DNA of 64,000 nt from the NCBI RefSeq assembly GCF_030651995.1, contig NZ_JAUSBN010000021.1, forward strand, positions 32,164-96,163, given 5' to 3'. Below are positions 45,633 through 55,044 of this stretch, piece after piece. Every line of letters starts with the position of its first letter. Position 1 is the stretch's first letter. Source of the stretch: Reyranella sp. (GTDB taxonomy: Bacteria > Pseudomonadota > Alphaproteobacteria > Reyranellales > Reyranellaceae). A program made the translations under genes and the position numbers. The notes beneath the pieces were generated by a model. The model was not told where the DNA came from, made no database searches, and saw only the letters and a program-made list of their open reading frames with translations.

Positions 45633-46028
45633 ATGTCTCCGGACCTGAAGTACCTCCTCTTCTCCGTGATCCTGACGTTCGGGCAGATGCTGGTGGCGGC
45701 GGTGGGCGCCAACCGGGCGGTCGGCCTGCCGACGCTGGCGGGCAATCGCGAGGGCGTGCCCGAGATCAAGGGATGGGCGGGACGCGCCAGGCGCGCCCAT
45801 CTCAACATGGTCGAGAACATGGTGCTGTTCGCGGCGCTGGTCTTGATCGCGGCGGTCGCCGGCAAGGCCAACGCCATGACCGCGATGGGCACGGCGATCT
45901 TCTTCTGGGGCCGGGTCGCCTATGCGGTGATCTACGTCGCCGGCATCGCCTGGCTGCGCACGCTGGCCTGGTTCGTCTCGGTCATCGGCATGGTGCTGAT
46001 CGCGATCGAACTGCTGAAGGCGATGTAG
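45633..46028 (+). CDS. MAPEG family membrane protein
   Basis: A 131-residue protein with four hydrophobic helices. KGWAGRARRAHLNMVENMVLFAALV is the MAPEG signature (the RA-HxN-EN pattern), the place where glutathione is bound in eicosanoid and microsomal GST relatives. Its role in bacteria is not known. It follows upp by 20 bases on the same strand with a GGGAGAAG site and may be co-transcribed, but a functional link to uracil breakdown is not evident. Confidence 0.85.
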   Translation: MSPDLKYLLFSVILTFGQMLVAAVGANRAVGLPTLAGNREGVPEIKGWAGRARRAHLNMVENMVLFAALVLIAAVAGKANAMTAMGTAIFFWGRVAYAVIYVAGIAWLRTLAWFVSVIGMVLIAIELLKAM

Positions 46029-46039
46029 AGAAGAGTTCC

Positions 46040-46081
46040 GTCATCCTGAACGGAGCGCATGGGCTCCGCTCAAGACGACGT
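46040..46081. repeat. Short inverted repeat of the dispersed family
   Basis: CGTCATCCTGAACGGAGC is followed by a short loop and GGGCTCCGCTCAAGACGACG, giving an imperfect hairpin. The arms match the CGTC-TCCTGA-GGAGCGC unit of the large repeat at 58620. It lies between the MAPEG and DoxX genes. Confidence 0.65.
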
Positions 46082-46192
46082 GGTCTTTTGAATTCTTCCC
46101 GGGCCTGGGCGGCCGCCGGGAAAGCAAACGGGGTGGAAGAAGGCGGCTTGTCGCCTTATCCTCGGCGAAAGCAGTCTCGGGGGAGAGTTTGC

Positions 46193-46618
46193 ATGGGCCG
46201 CAACGACACGCCGCGTGTGATCGCGGCTTTCCTGGACAGCGGAATCGGCTGGTTTCTGGCCCGGCTGGTGCTGACCTTCGTCTTCTGGAGCGCGGGGCTC
46301 GCGCACCTGTTCGGCTTCGATCAAAGCGTCGCCGAGCTGAAGACGCTCGGCCTGGAGCCGGCGGGCTTCCTCAATGTCGTGCTGGTGGCCACCTTGCTCA
46401 TCGGCTCGCTGCTGATCCTGCTGGATCGCTGGCTGTGGCTGGGCTGCGGCATCCTGAGCGGCTTCCTGGTGGTCGCCATCGTGATTGCCCATCCCTTCTG
46501 GACGATGCAGGAGCCCGCCCGCACGCCGCACTTCCGCGTCGCCATGGAGCATATAACCGTGATCGGCGGCTTCATGTGCCTTGCGATCGCGGGACGGCTG
46601 CGCGAATTGCGGCGGTAG
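46193..46618 (+). CDS. DoxX family membrane protein
   Basis: A 141-residue protein with four helices. WFLARLVLTFVFWSAGLAHLFGFD is the DoxX N-terminal pattern, and the following LLIGSLLILLDRWLWLGCGILSGFLVVAIV and EHITVIGGFMCLAIAGR segments are typical. Members may link membrane quinones or superoxide detoxification, but the function is uncertain. A GGGGGAGAG site precedes the ATG at 46193. It is convergent with the NUDIX gene with no gap. Confidence 0.85.
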   Translation: MGRNDTPRVIAAFLDSGIGWFLARLVLTFVFWSAGLAHLFGFDQSVAELKTLGLEPAGFLNVVLVATLLIGSLLILLDRWLWLGCGILSGFLVVAIVIAHPFWTMQEPARTPHFRVAMEHITVIGGFMCLAIAGRLRELRR

Positions 46619-47215
46619 CTAATCCAGCAGCGCGGCCAGCCGCTTGTCGCGCGTCTTGCGGGCGAAGGTGTGAAGCAACCACATCGCGCCGCTCTGGAAA
46701 CCGTGCAAGGTGCGGCGCCCGTCGCGCAGTTCTTCGAGGAAGGTGGGAAAGGGCACTTCGTGCGTCACGATGACCTCGCCGTCGTCGAGCCTGGGCTTGG
46801 CGACCTTGCGTGCATCGAGGGCCACGAAACAGTACACGCGGTTGTTGAGCCGCGGCGCATTGGCGAAAAAGGCGCCGAGCGGGTGCCACTCCTCGCTGGC
46901 GAAGCCGGTTTCTTCCAGCAGCTCGCGCCTGGCCTGCTCGACCGGCTCGCCCGGCCCATCCTGAACGCCGCACGGCAGCTCGATCACGATCTCCGTCGCC
47001 CCGTGCCGATATTCCTCGACCAGGACGATATTGCCGTCGTGGGTGATCGCGATCGCGGTCACCCAGTCCGGCTGCTCGATGACGTGAAACGGCGTGAGCA
47101 CGCGGCCGTTCGGCAACTCGACCGTGTCGGATCGCAACGCCAACCACCGGTCTCGATAGTTGTACTTCGAGTCCAGAACCTTCCAGGGCGCCACGGTCTT
47201 GCGGTCTTCCGCCAC
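46619..47215 (-). CDS. NUDIX hydrolase
   Basis: A 198-residue protein from a GTG start at 47215, one base after the SDR stop codon. The NUDIX box (GX5EX7REUXEEXGU) reads GVQDGPGEPVEQARRELLEETGF, complete. The N-terminal WKVLDSKYNYRDRWLALRSDTVELP resembles ADP-ribose pyrophosphatase-like enzymes. It should cleave a nucleoside diphosphate linked to another group with Mg2+. It is translationally coupled to the upstream SDR gene. Confidence 0.9.
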   Translation of the reverse strand: MAEDRKTVAPWKVLDSKYNYRDRWLALRSDTVELPNGRVLTPFHVIEQPDWVTAIAITHDGNIVLVEEYRHGATEIVIELPCGVQDGPGEPVEQARRELLEETGFASEEWHPLGAFFANAPRLNNRVYCFVALDARKVAKPRLDDGEVIVTHEVPFPTFLEELRDGRRTLHGFQSGAMWLLHTFARKTRDKRLAALLD

Positions 47216-47216
47216 G

Positions 47217-47975
47217 TCAGACCGCCGTCCAGCCGCCGTCGACCACCAGTTCGGCGCCGGTGATGTAGGAGGACTCGTCCGACGCCAGGAACAGGATGGC
47301 ATTGGCCACCTCGTCGACCTCTCCGGCGCGGCCGAGCGGCACACCCTTCAATGTCTTGGCGCGCTCTACCGGGTCGGCGGTGCGGCCGGAAGTGCGCATC
47401 GGCGGCATCAGGCCTGGATGCACCGAGTTCACGCGGATGCCCTCCCTGCCATGCTGCGCTGCAGCAGCCTTGGTGATCAGGCGAACGGCGCCCTTGGAGG
47501 CGTTGTAGCCGACATGGAGGTAGGACTGGCCCACGATGCCCGAGATCGACGACAGGTTGATCACCGAACCCGGGCCGCCGGTCTTGCGGATGGCGGCGAT
47601 GCCGTACTTCATGCCGAGGAAGACGCCGGTCGAGTTGATGTCCATCAACCTGTGCCAAAGCGCCGTGTCATAGAGGTCCTCGGCCGCCGAACCCGAGATT
47701 CCGGCGTTGTTCACCAGCACGTTGAGGCCGCCATGGGCGGCGACGGTCCGGTCGATGGCGGCCTTCCACTCCTCCTCCTTTGTGACGTCGAGGTGCACAT
47801 AGGTGGCCGTGCCGCCGGCCTTCCGGATCTCCGCGGCGACCGCCTCGCCGTCCTTGTCGAGCACGTCGGCCACCATCACGGCCTTGGCGCCCTCGCGGGC
47901 AAAAATACGCGCGGTGGCTGCACCCATGCCGCTCGCCGCGCCGGTCACCAGCGCGACCTTGTCCTTCATCCTCAT
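47217..47975 (-). CDS. Short-chain dehydrogenase/reductase (SDR) family oxidoreductase
   Basis: A 252-residue classical SDR. TGAASGMGAATAR is the TGxxxGxG cofactor motif, VLVNNAGIS the NNAG strand, and the catalytic triad is Ser in SSISGIVG with YNASK (Tyr-x-x-x-Lys). The acidic Asp after strand 2 (VADVLDKDG) favours NAD+. It is upstream of and coupled to the NUDIX gene and lies 11 bases after the SMR gene, so all three are likely one operon. The substrate is unknown. The start has a GAGGG site. Confidence 0.92.
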   Translation of the reverse strand: MRMKDKVALVTGAASGMGAATARIFAREGAKAVMVADVLDKDGEAVAAEIRKAGGTATYVHLDVTKEEEWKAAIDRTVAAHGGLNVLVNNAGISGSAAEDLYDTALWHRLMDINSTGVFLGMKYGIAAIRKTGGPGSVINLSSISGIVGQSYLHVGYNASKGAVRLITKAAAAQHGREGIRVNSVHPGLMPPMRTSGRTADPVERAKTLKGVPLGRAGEVDEVANAILFLASDESSYITGAELVVDGGWTAV

Positions 47976-47986
47976 GTTTTGAACCC

Positions 47987-48304
47987 TCAGGCCAGCTTGA
48001 GGCCGATGATGCCGGCCACGATGAGGCCGATCGACACGATCCGGATCGTCGAGACGGTGTCGCCGAAGGCCACGATGCCCACGGTGAAGGCCCCGACGGC
48101 GCCTATGCCCGTCCAGATCGCGTAGGCGGTGCCCATCGGGATGGTGCGCTGTGCCCACATAAGCAGCGCGCCGCTCACAACGATGGCAAGCGCGGCAAAA
48201 AGCAGCCACCCGGGCCGGAAGCCCTGATCCGTCCAGCCGAGTTTCAGCCCCACGGGCCAGCCGATCTCACAAAGTCCTGCGAGGAAAAGAGATATCCACG
48301 CCAT
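47987..48304 (-). CDS. Small multidrug resistance (SMR) family transporter, SugE/Gdx-like
   Basis: A 105-residue four-helix protein. The membrane glutamate is in LCEIGWPVGLKLGW, with Trp nearby, and the later GTAYAIWTGIGAVGA segment carries the family Trp-Thr-Gly-Ile-Gly motif. The short, single-gene form fits SugE/Gdx-like guanidinium or quaternary ammonium exporters. I see no guanidine riboswitch motif upstream. A 17-bp palindrome lies about 40 bases upstream, in the gap shared with the divergent peptide ABC operon. Confidence 0.88.
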   Translation of the reverse strand: MAWISLFLAGLCEIGWPVGLKLGWTDQGFRPGWLLFAALAIVVSGALLMWAQRTIPMGTAYAIWTGIGAVGAFTVGIVAFGDTVSTIRIVSIGLIVAGIIGLKLA

Positions 48305-48343
48305 CGAGTGTCTCCCTAGAGCAAGTGCTGTCATTGACGGCAG

Positions 48344-48360
48344 CGTTACAGCCTGTAACG
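48344..48360. promoter_or_regulatory. 17-bp palindrome between SMR and peptide-ABC genes
   Basis: CGTTACAG-C-CTGTAACG is a perfect 8-bp inverted repeat with a single central base, located in the 129-bp gap between the divergent SMR and binding-protein genes. Such a symmetric site typically binds a dimeric repressor (TetR, GntR or MarR type). No regulator gene is next to it, so the protein that binds it must be encoded elsewhere. Confidence 0.6.
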
Positions 48361-48433
48361 ATTGAGGATTGCACGCATCTTGCAGCATAGCGAGGGCGGC
48401 ATTGGGATGGGCACCGATCTTGGGAGTTTTGAA

Positions 48434-50224
48434 ATGAAGGAACGTGAACTGCGCGGCCTCGTCGGGAAGGTGAAGGCCGGCAAGCTGTCGCGACGTGGTT
48501 TCGTGCAGGCGATGATGGCCGTGGGCATCGGCGCGCCGGCGGCGAGCCAGATTCTCCTGTCGTCGGGCGTGGCGATGGCGCAGAGCCCGTCGACCTACAA
48601 GCCGACCAAGCGGGGCGGCGGCGGCCCCCTCAAGCTCCTGTGGTGGCAGGGTCCGACCCTGCTCAATCCGCATTTCGCGGTCGGCACCAAGGACCAGGAC
48701 GGCTCGCGCCTGTTCTATGAACCGCTGGCGGCGTGGGATCCGGACGGCAACCTGAAGCCCAAGCTGGCGGCGGAGATCCCGACCAAGGAGAATGGCGGTC
48801 TTTCGGCCGACGGCCTGACGGTGACCTGGAAGCTGAAGCAGGGCGTCACCTGGCATGACGGCAAGCCGTTCACGGCCGACGACGTCGTGTTCAACTGGGA
48901 ATATGCCAAGGACCCGGCGACGGCCGCCTACACGATCGCGTCCTACCAGGACGTCATGGTCGCGAAGGTCGACCAGTACACCGTGACGGTGAAGTTCAAG
49001 AAGCCGACGCCGTTCTGGGCCGATGCCTTCGTCGGAACGCGCGGCATGCTGATTCCGAAGCACCTGTTCGCCGACTATATCGGCGCCAAGTCGCGTGACG
49101 CACCGACCAACCTCAAGCCGGTCGGCACCGGCCCCTACATGTTCAAGGACTTCAAGCCGGGCGATCTGGTGACGGGCGTCATGAACCCGAACTACCACCA
49201 GGCCAACAAGCCGTATTTCGACAGCGTCGAGATGAAGGGCGGTGGCGATGCCGTCTCGGCGGCGCGCGCGGTACTGCAGACCGGCGAGTTCGATTTCGCC
49301 TGGAACCTGCAGGTCGAGGACGAAATCCTTTCGCGCCTCGAGAAGGGCGGCAAGGGTAGCGTCTCGGTCACGCCGGGCGGCAACATCGAGTTCCTGCTCC
49401 TGAACACGACCGACCCGTGGACCGAAGTCGACGGCGAGCGGTCGAGCCTGAAGACCAAGCACCCGACGCTCAGCGATCCGGAAGTGCGCAAGGCGATAGC
49501 GCTGCTGGTCGACAACAAGTCGATCCAGGACCACATCTACGGCCGCACCGGTCCGGCGACCCGCAACTTCCTGTACGGTCCGCCGCGTTTCGATTCCAAG
49601 AACAACCCGATCGAGTTCAACGTCGACAAGGCCAACGACATCCTCGAGAAGGCCGGCTGGAAGAAGGGCGCGGACGGCATCCGAGCCAAGGACGGCAAGA
49701 AGCTCAAGTTCGTCTACCAGACCTCGATCAACCAGCCGCGGCAGAAGACCCAGGCCATCATCAAGCAGGCGGCCCAGAAGGCGGGCATCGACATCGAGCT
49801 GAAGTCGGTGACGGCGTCGGTTTTCTTCTCGTCGGACGTGGCCAATCCGGACACCTACACGAAGTTCTACACCGACCTCGAGATGTACACGACGACCATG
49901 GGCCAGCCCGATCCGGGCACGCACATGCTGCAGTTCGTCTCGACGGAAGCCGCCACCAAGGCCAACAAGTGGCAGGGCCGCAACATCACCCGCTGGCAGA
50001 GCCCCGAGGCCGACAAGCTCTACCGCGAGACCGAGGCGGAACTCGATCCCGTCAAGCGCGCCGCCTCGTTCATCAAGTTGAACGATCTGGCCATCCAGAA
50101 CCAGATCGTGATGGGCATCGTGCAGCGTCCGACGGTCTCGGCGCGGACCGCGAAGCTCAACTGCAACATCAGCGGCTGGGACAACAACACCTCGGACCTC
50201 AGCGACTGGTTCAAGGACGCCTGA
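48434..50224 (+). CDS. Peptide-type ABC transporter substrate-binding protein
   Basis: A 596-residue family-5 binding protein. A Tat-like signal (SRRGFVQAMMAVGIG) precedes a long lobe with the WKLKQGVTWHDGKPFTADDVVF block, TGPYMFKDFKPGD and late QSPEADKLYRETEAELDPVKR. The large size fits dipeptide, oligopeptide, nickel or opine binding. The ATG at 48434 is preceded by GGGAG at 7 bases; earlier in-frame ATG codons are less likely. It leads a five-gene importer operon, with a terminator hairpin directly after it. Confidence 0.93.
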   Translation: MKERELRGLVGKVKAGKLSRRGFVQAMMAVGIGAPAASQILLSSGVAMAQSPSTYKPTKRGGGGPLKLLWWQGPTLLNPHFAVGTKDQDGSRLFYEPLAAWDPDGNLKPKLAAEIPTKENGGLSADGLTVTWKLKQGVTWHDGKPFTADDVVFNWEYAKDPATAAYTIASYQDVMVAKVDQYTVTVKFKKPTPFWADAFVGTRGMLIPKHLFADYIGAKSRDAPTNLKPVGTGPYMFKDFKPGDLVTGVMNPNYHQANKPYFDSVEMKGGGDAVSAARAVLQTGEFDFAWNLQVEDEILSRLEKGGKGSVSVTPGGNIEFLLLNTTDPWTEVDGERSSLKTKHPTLSDPEVRKAIALLVDNKSIQDHIYGRTGPATRNFLYGPPRFDSKNNPIEFNVDKANDILEKAGWKKGADGIRAKDGKKLKFVYQTSINQPRQKTQAIIKQAAQKAGIDIELKSVTASVFFSSDVANPDTYTKFYTDLEMYTTTMGQPDPGTHMLQFVSTEAATKANKWQGRNITRWQSPEADKLYRETEAELDPVKRAASFIKLNDLAIQNQIVMGIVQRPTVSARTAKLNCNISGWDNNTSDLSDWFKDA

Positions 50225-50233
50225 GTGCGCTTC

Positions 50234-50269
50234 GCCCTCCCCGCCACGCGCGGGGAGGGCCTTCTTTTT
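50234..50269 (+). terminator. Strong intra-operon hairpin after the binding-protein gene
   Basis: GCCCTCCCCGC pairs perfectly with GCGGGGAGGGC (11 bp, 50234-50244 with 50250-50260; five-base loop), followed by CTTCTTTTT. This is a classic intrinsic terminator located 10 bases after the binding-protein stop and 14 bases before the permease start. It should make the binding protein more abundant than the permease and ATPase proteins. Confidence 0.85.
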
Positions 50270-50282
50270 GCAGGTCCATCGC

Positions 50283-51245
50283 GTGAGCAGGCAGTACGTA
50301 ATCCGGAAGATCTTGATCATGATCCCGAGTCTGCTCGGGATCAGCGTCGTGCTTTTCGCCCTTCTGGCCCTGGCGCCGGGAGACCCTTTCGATGAACTGG
50401 CGACCAACCCGGCGGTGCCGCCCGAGGTGCGCGCCGCGCTGCGTGCCAAGTTCGGTCTCGATGATCCGGTCTGGATGCGCTACTGGCACTGGCTGATCGC
50501 GCTGCTGCAGGGTGACTGGGGTTTCTCCTTCGTCAGCCGCATGGACGTGAGCACGCTGATCATGCAGCGCCTGCCGGTGACCCTGATCGTCATCGGCGCC
50601 TCGCAGATCCTGGCGATCCTGATCGCCATTCCGGTCGGCGTGCTGGCCGCGACCCGGCCCTATTCGCTGTTCGACCAAATCGCCAACACCTTCGCCTTCA
50701 TCGGCTTCTCGCTGCCGACCTTCTTCACCGGGCTGGTGCTGATCCTGGTCTTCTCGATCCAGCTCGACTGGTTGCCCTTCGTCTATCGCGCCGACATCGC
50801 CGCGACCGGCTGGGAGTTCTACTGGGAGCACATCAAGCAGTCGATCATGCCGGTCGCGGTGCTCGGCCTGTTCCAGGGCGCGGCGCTGGTGCGTTTCGTG
50901 CGTTCCTCGGTGCTCGACGTCATCCGCCTCGACTACGTCACCACGGCGCGGTCGAAGGGCATCGGCGAGCGCAAGGTCATCACCCGGCATGTCGTGCGCA
51001 CGGCCCTGATCCCGGTGGTGACGCTCGTCGCCCTGCAGATGCCCATCGTCTTCAGCGGCGCCATCGTCACCGAGCAGATCTTCCGCGTGCCCGGCATCGG
51101 CTCGCTGCTGATCTCCTCGATGCTCGCCAACGATACCCCCGTCGTCATGGGGGTCACCTTCGTCTCGGCCTGCCTGGTCGTCATCTTCAACCTCATCGCA
51201 GATATCCTTTATGGCTGGCTCGACCCCCGCATCGCTTTCCGCTAG
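50283..51245 (+). CDS. Peptide ABC transporter permease (DppB-like)
   Basis: A 320-residue protein with six hydrophobic helices. VIRKILIMIPSLLGISVVLF begins it; the EAA-type cytoplasmic loop is in DYVTTARSKGIGERKVI, and the late GAIVTEQIFRVPGIGSLLISSML is typical of DppB/OppB. A GTG start at 50283 is most likely (VSRQYVIRKI); it lies just after the terminator hairpin. The stop lies 35 bases inside the next permease gene. Confidence 0.93.
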   Translation: MSRQYVIRKILIMIPSLLGISVVLFALLALAPGDPFDELATNPAVPPEVRAALRAKFGLDDPVWMRYWHWLIALLQGDWGFSFVSRMDVSTLIMQRLPVTLIVIGASQILAILIAIPVGVLAATRPYSLFDQIANTFAFIGFSLPTFFTGLVLILVFSIQLDWLPFVYRADIAATGWEFYWEHIKQSIMPVAVLGLFQGAALVRFVRSSVLDVIRLDYVTTARSKGIGERKVITRHVVRTALIPVVTLVALQMPIVFSGAIVTEQIFRVPGIGSLLISSMLANDTPVVMGVTFVSACLVVIFNLIADILYGWLDPRIAFR

Positions 51246-52158
51246 CGCTTCCGGCGGGGCACCCGCCGCGCGCAAGGCGCAAGGCTTCTCGCCCTGGCAG
51301 GAGGCCTGGCGGCGCTTCCGGCGGCACAAGATGGCGCTGGTCTCGGCCTTCGCCCTGGCCGTGATCCTGTTCGCCGTCCTGGCCGGTCCGTTCATCTGGC
51401 GCGTGCCGATCAACGAGATCGACTTCACCGCCAAGCTGCAGGGACCGTCCTGGACCCATCCGCTGGGTACCGACGACCTCGGACAGGACCTGCTCTCGCG
51501 GCTGATCTACGGCGGCCGCATCTCTATCGCGGTCGGCTTCGCGGCGATGGTCGTCGCCATCTTCTTCGGCGTGCTGGTCGGCGCCATCGCCGGCATGTCG
51601 AGCGGCCGGGTCGACGCGGCGCTGATGTGGGTCACCGACCTCTTCCTCTCGCTGCCGCAGCTTCCCCTGCTGCTGCTGGTCATCTACCTGTTCCGCGAAC
51701 CGGTGAAGGGCGTGCTGGGCGTCGAAGGCGGCGCCTTCGTGCTGATCGTGGCCGTCATCGGCGGCACGCGCTGGATGTCCGCCGCGCGCCTGGTGCGCGC
51801 GCAGTTCCTCTCCCTGCGCGAAAAGGAGTTCGTCGAGGCGGCCCGCGCGCTCGGGGCCTCGCGTCTGCGCCAGGTGATGCAGCACATCCTGCCGAATGCG
51901 CTGGGGCCCGTGATCGTGGTCGCGACCATCGACGTCGCCGCCGCCATCATCGCCGAGTCGACGCTGTCGTTCCTGGGCCTCGGCTTCCCGTCCGACGTGC
52001 CGACCTGGGGCAGCGTGCTGCGCGACGCCAAGGACTATCTCGACATCGCGCCGCACTGGGCGCTGTTCCCCGGCGCCCTCATCTTCATCACGGTGCTGGC
52101 GATCAACTTCATCGGCGACGGACTGCGCGACGCGCTCGATCCGCGGCGTGTTCTCTAG
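51211..52158 (+). CDS. Peptide ABC transporter permease (DppC-like)
   Basis: A 315-residue protein with an N-terminal cytoplasmic extension and six helices. [25 protein letters not shown] starts the membrane part, [20 protein letters not shown] is the DppC/OppC signature, and [18 protein letters not shown] is the EAA loop that meets the ATPases. It overlaps the first permease by 35 bases, so the two are translated together as a heterodimeric pore. Confidence 0.94.
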   Translation: MAGSTPASLSASASGGAPAARKAQGFSPWQEAWRRFRRHKMALVSAFALAVILFAVLAGPFIWRVPINEIDFTAKLQGPSWTHPLGTDDLGQDLLSRLIYGGRISIAVGFAAMVVAIFFGVLVGAIAGMSSGRVDAALMWVTDLFLSLPQLPLLLLVIYLFREPVKGVLGVEGGAFVLIVAVIGGTRWMSAARLVRAQFLSLREKEFVEAARALGASRLRQVMQHILPNALGPVIVVATIDVAAAIIAESTLSFLGLGFPSDVPTWGSVLRDAKDYLDIAPHWALFPGALIFITVLAINFIGDGLRDALDPRRVL

Positions 52159-52170
52159 GACTGGTGTAGC

Positions 52171-53138
52171 GTGGCCGAACCTCTGCTGGACATTCGCGGG
52201 CTAAAAACCTGGTTCAAGACCGACGACGGCATGGTGCGTGCCGTCGACGGCGTCGACCTGCACATCGACCGCGGTGAGACGTTGGGCGTCGTGGGCGAGT
52301 CGGGCTGCGGCAAGACCGTCACCGCCCGCTCGGTGCTGAAGCTGATCGACATGCCGCCCGGCCGCTTCGAGGCCGGGCAGATCCTGTGGCAGGGACGGGA
52401 CCTGATCCCGCTGACCATGGACGAGATGGACAAGATCCGCGCCAAGGAGATCGCCATCATCTTCCAGGAGCCGATGACCTCGCTCAATCCCGTCTACACG
52501 GTGGGCGACCAGATCGCCGAGGTGATCGCGCTGCACCAGAAGCTGTCGCGCAAGCAGGCGATCGCCGGGGCGGCGGAGATGCTTCGGCTGGTCGAAATTC
52601 CCAACCCCGAGCGCCGCGTGCACGACTATCCGCACCAGTTCTCCGGCGGCATGCGCCAGAGGGTGATGATCGCCATGGCGCTTTCCTGCCAGCCCAAGCT
52701 GCTGATCGCCGACGAGCCGACCACCGCCCTCGACGTCACCATCCAGGCGCAGATCCTGGAGCTGATGCAGGAGATGAAGGAGCGGTTCGGCATGGCGATC
52801 ATGCTGATCACCCACGCGATGGGCGTCGTCGCCGAGACCTGCCAGAGGGTGACGGTGATGTATGCCGGCAACGTCGTCGAGGAGGCCTCGGTCGGGGCGC
52901 TGTTCGGCGATCCGCGGCATCCCTACACGCAGGGCCTGATCCGCTCCATCCCGCGCGTCGACCGCTCGGCCGAGAAGAAGCAGCGGCTCGAGGCCATCGC
53001 CGGCACGGTGCCGAACCTGCTCGACCCGCCGCCGGGTTGCCGCTTCGCCGCGCGCTGCAAGTTCGCCATGGATATCTGCACCCAGGGCTTGCCGCCCCTC
53101 AAGGAAGTCGGACCCGGGCATTACGTGAGGTGCGTGCT

Positions 53139-53142
<4 letters not shown>
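52171..53142 (+). CDS. Peptide ABC transporter ATP-binding protein (DppD-like)
   Basis: A 323-residue ATPase with a GTG start. Walker A is GESGCGKT, the Q-loop is in [12 protein letters not shown], the ABC signature is [15 protein letters not shown], and Walker B is [12 protein letters not shown]. The His switch is in LITHAMGVV. The C-terminal oligopeptide/dipeptide extension contains cysteines ([15 protein letters not shown]), which in this family can bind an Fe-S cluster or zinc. It is 12 bases after the second permease gene. Confidence 0.95.
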
Positions 53143-54155
<1,013 letters not shown>

Positions 54156-54219
54156 CGCTGCTCCCTTTCGCAGATTGGGGACGCCGGCTAGAAGTCTGGC
54201 CCCAGCAGGCGAGGCTCCC

Positions 54220-54501
54220 ATGTCAGAGGACAGCAGCAAGAAGGCGAGTGCGATCCTCACCGAGAACGAGGAAGCGCTGTTTCAGATCATGAAGATCGTC
54301 ATTGCGACCGTCGCGGCGGGCGACGTGGTCAAGGGCAAGCAGCTGGACGAACAACTCACCTATCTGAAGAACGCCTTCTATTCGAACGGGAAGAAGAAGG
54401 CGGCGATCATGACGGAATCGATCCGGATCGCGGCCTTCGCCTCGAGCCGCGATGCTGCTCGTCTGGCAGGCTTGCGGGGAACCCCGAAGGGAAACGCCTA
54501 G
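54220..54501 (+). CDS. Small conserved-looking protein of unknown function
   Basis: A 93-residue soluble protein. It is mostly charged and helical: KKASAILTENEEALFQIMKIV, AGDVVKGKQLDEQLTYLKNAFY and SNGKKKAAIMTESIRIAAFAS. It may form a small helical bundle. The ATG at 54220 is the first in the charged region. I do not recognise a family. It follows the ABC operon by 64 bases but is probably not part of it. Confidence 0.55.
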   Translation: MSEDSSKKASAILTENEEALFQIMKIVIATVAAGDVVKGKQLDEQLTYLKNAFYSNGKKKAAIMTESIRIAAFASSRDAARLAGLRGTPKGNA

Positions 54502-54598
54502 AGTCTTTCCGCTTCAAGTCGACCCGCACCCCCTCATCCTGAGAGGCCGGCCGGAAATGAATGCAGCTAAAACAAGAGGCTATGAACAGCCCTGATAA

Positions 54599-54710
54599 CC
54601 TCACCCTGAGGAGCATCGCGCAGCGATGCGTCTCGAAGGGTGGGAACGTGCACCTTGCCTGTTGCCCACCCTTCGAGACGCGCCGCTTCGCGGCGCTCCT
54701 CAGGATGAGG
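54599..54710. repeat. Long inverted repeat (CCTTCGAGACG type)
   Basis: The left part, CCTCACCCTGAGGAGC to GCGTCTCGAAGGGTGGG (54599-54643), is inverted as CCCACCCTTCGAGACG to GCTCCTCAGGATGAGG (54665-54710). The same unit occurs at 30409-30519 and in degraded form at 54747-54876. It lies between the small protein gene and the tRNA. Confidence 0.8.
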
Positions 54711-54746
54711 TAAGTGCTTGAATCGATTCAATTCATTTCCGGCCAG

Positions 54747-54876
54747 ACTCTGAGGAGCGGCCCCCTCGAATACCTCGGGGTAAACTCCGGACCGCGTCTC
54801 GAAGGATCGGCAACAGACGAGCTGCTCGTGCCCATGCTTCGAGACGCGCTCCTGTGGAGCGCTCCTCAGCATGAGG
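54747..54876. repeat. Second, degraded inverted repeat of the same family
   Basis: ACTCTGAGGAGCGG and CCGCGTCTCGAAGGATCGGC (54747-54811) are inverted as GCCCATGCTTCGAGACGCG and GCTCCTCAGCATGAGG (54830-54876), with several mismatches. It follows the first copy by 36 bases, so the 54502-54910 gap is mostly repeat and holds no gene that I can support. Confidence 0.75.
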
Positions 54877-54910
54877 TTGGTGTTGACGTTGACTGAGCGT
54901 TCCGCACCCT

Positions 54911-54999
54911 TGGTGCCCCCGGCCGGACTCGAACCGGCACGATCCTTTCGGATCAAGCGATTTTAAGTCGCTGGCGTCTACCAATTCCGCCACGGGGGC
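54911..54999 (-). tRNA. tRNA-Leu (anticodon UAA)
   Basis: Read on the minus strand: acceptor GCCCCCG pairs with CGGGGGC, the D arm contains GGTAGAC, the anticodon stem AGCGA/TCGCT encloses CTTAAAA with anticodon TAA, the long class II variable arm GATCC-GAAA-GGATC is typical of leucine tRNA, and the T arm has GGTTCGAGTCC. The discriminator is A and CCA is encoded (TGG at 54911-54913). Confidence 0.95.
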
Positions 55000-55044
55000 C
55001 TGCGGGGGCGACCATAGTCAGGGTCGATTCCCATGTCATCCCGG

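Noticed and set aside
48305..48433. Guanidine riboswitch upstream of the SMR transporter gene
   Set aside because: No guanidine-type conserved core could be found on the minus strand; the gap is explained better by a palindromic operator.
47987..50449. Very long open frame on the minus strand opposite the peptide-binding protein gene
   Set aside because: It is a mirror of a GC-rich gene with strong third-position bias; its translation is arginine/alanine-rich with no recognisable domain, and only its last ~105 codons (the SMR protein) are real.
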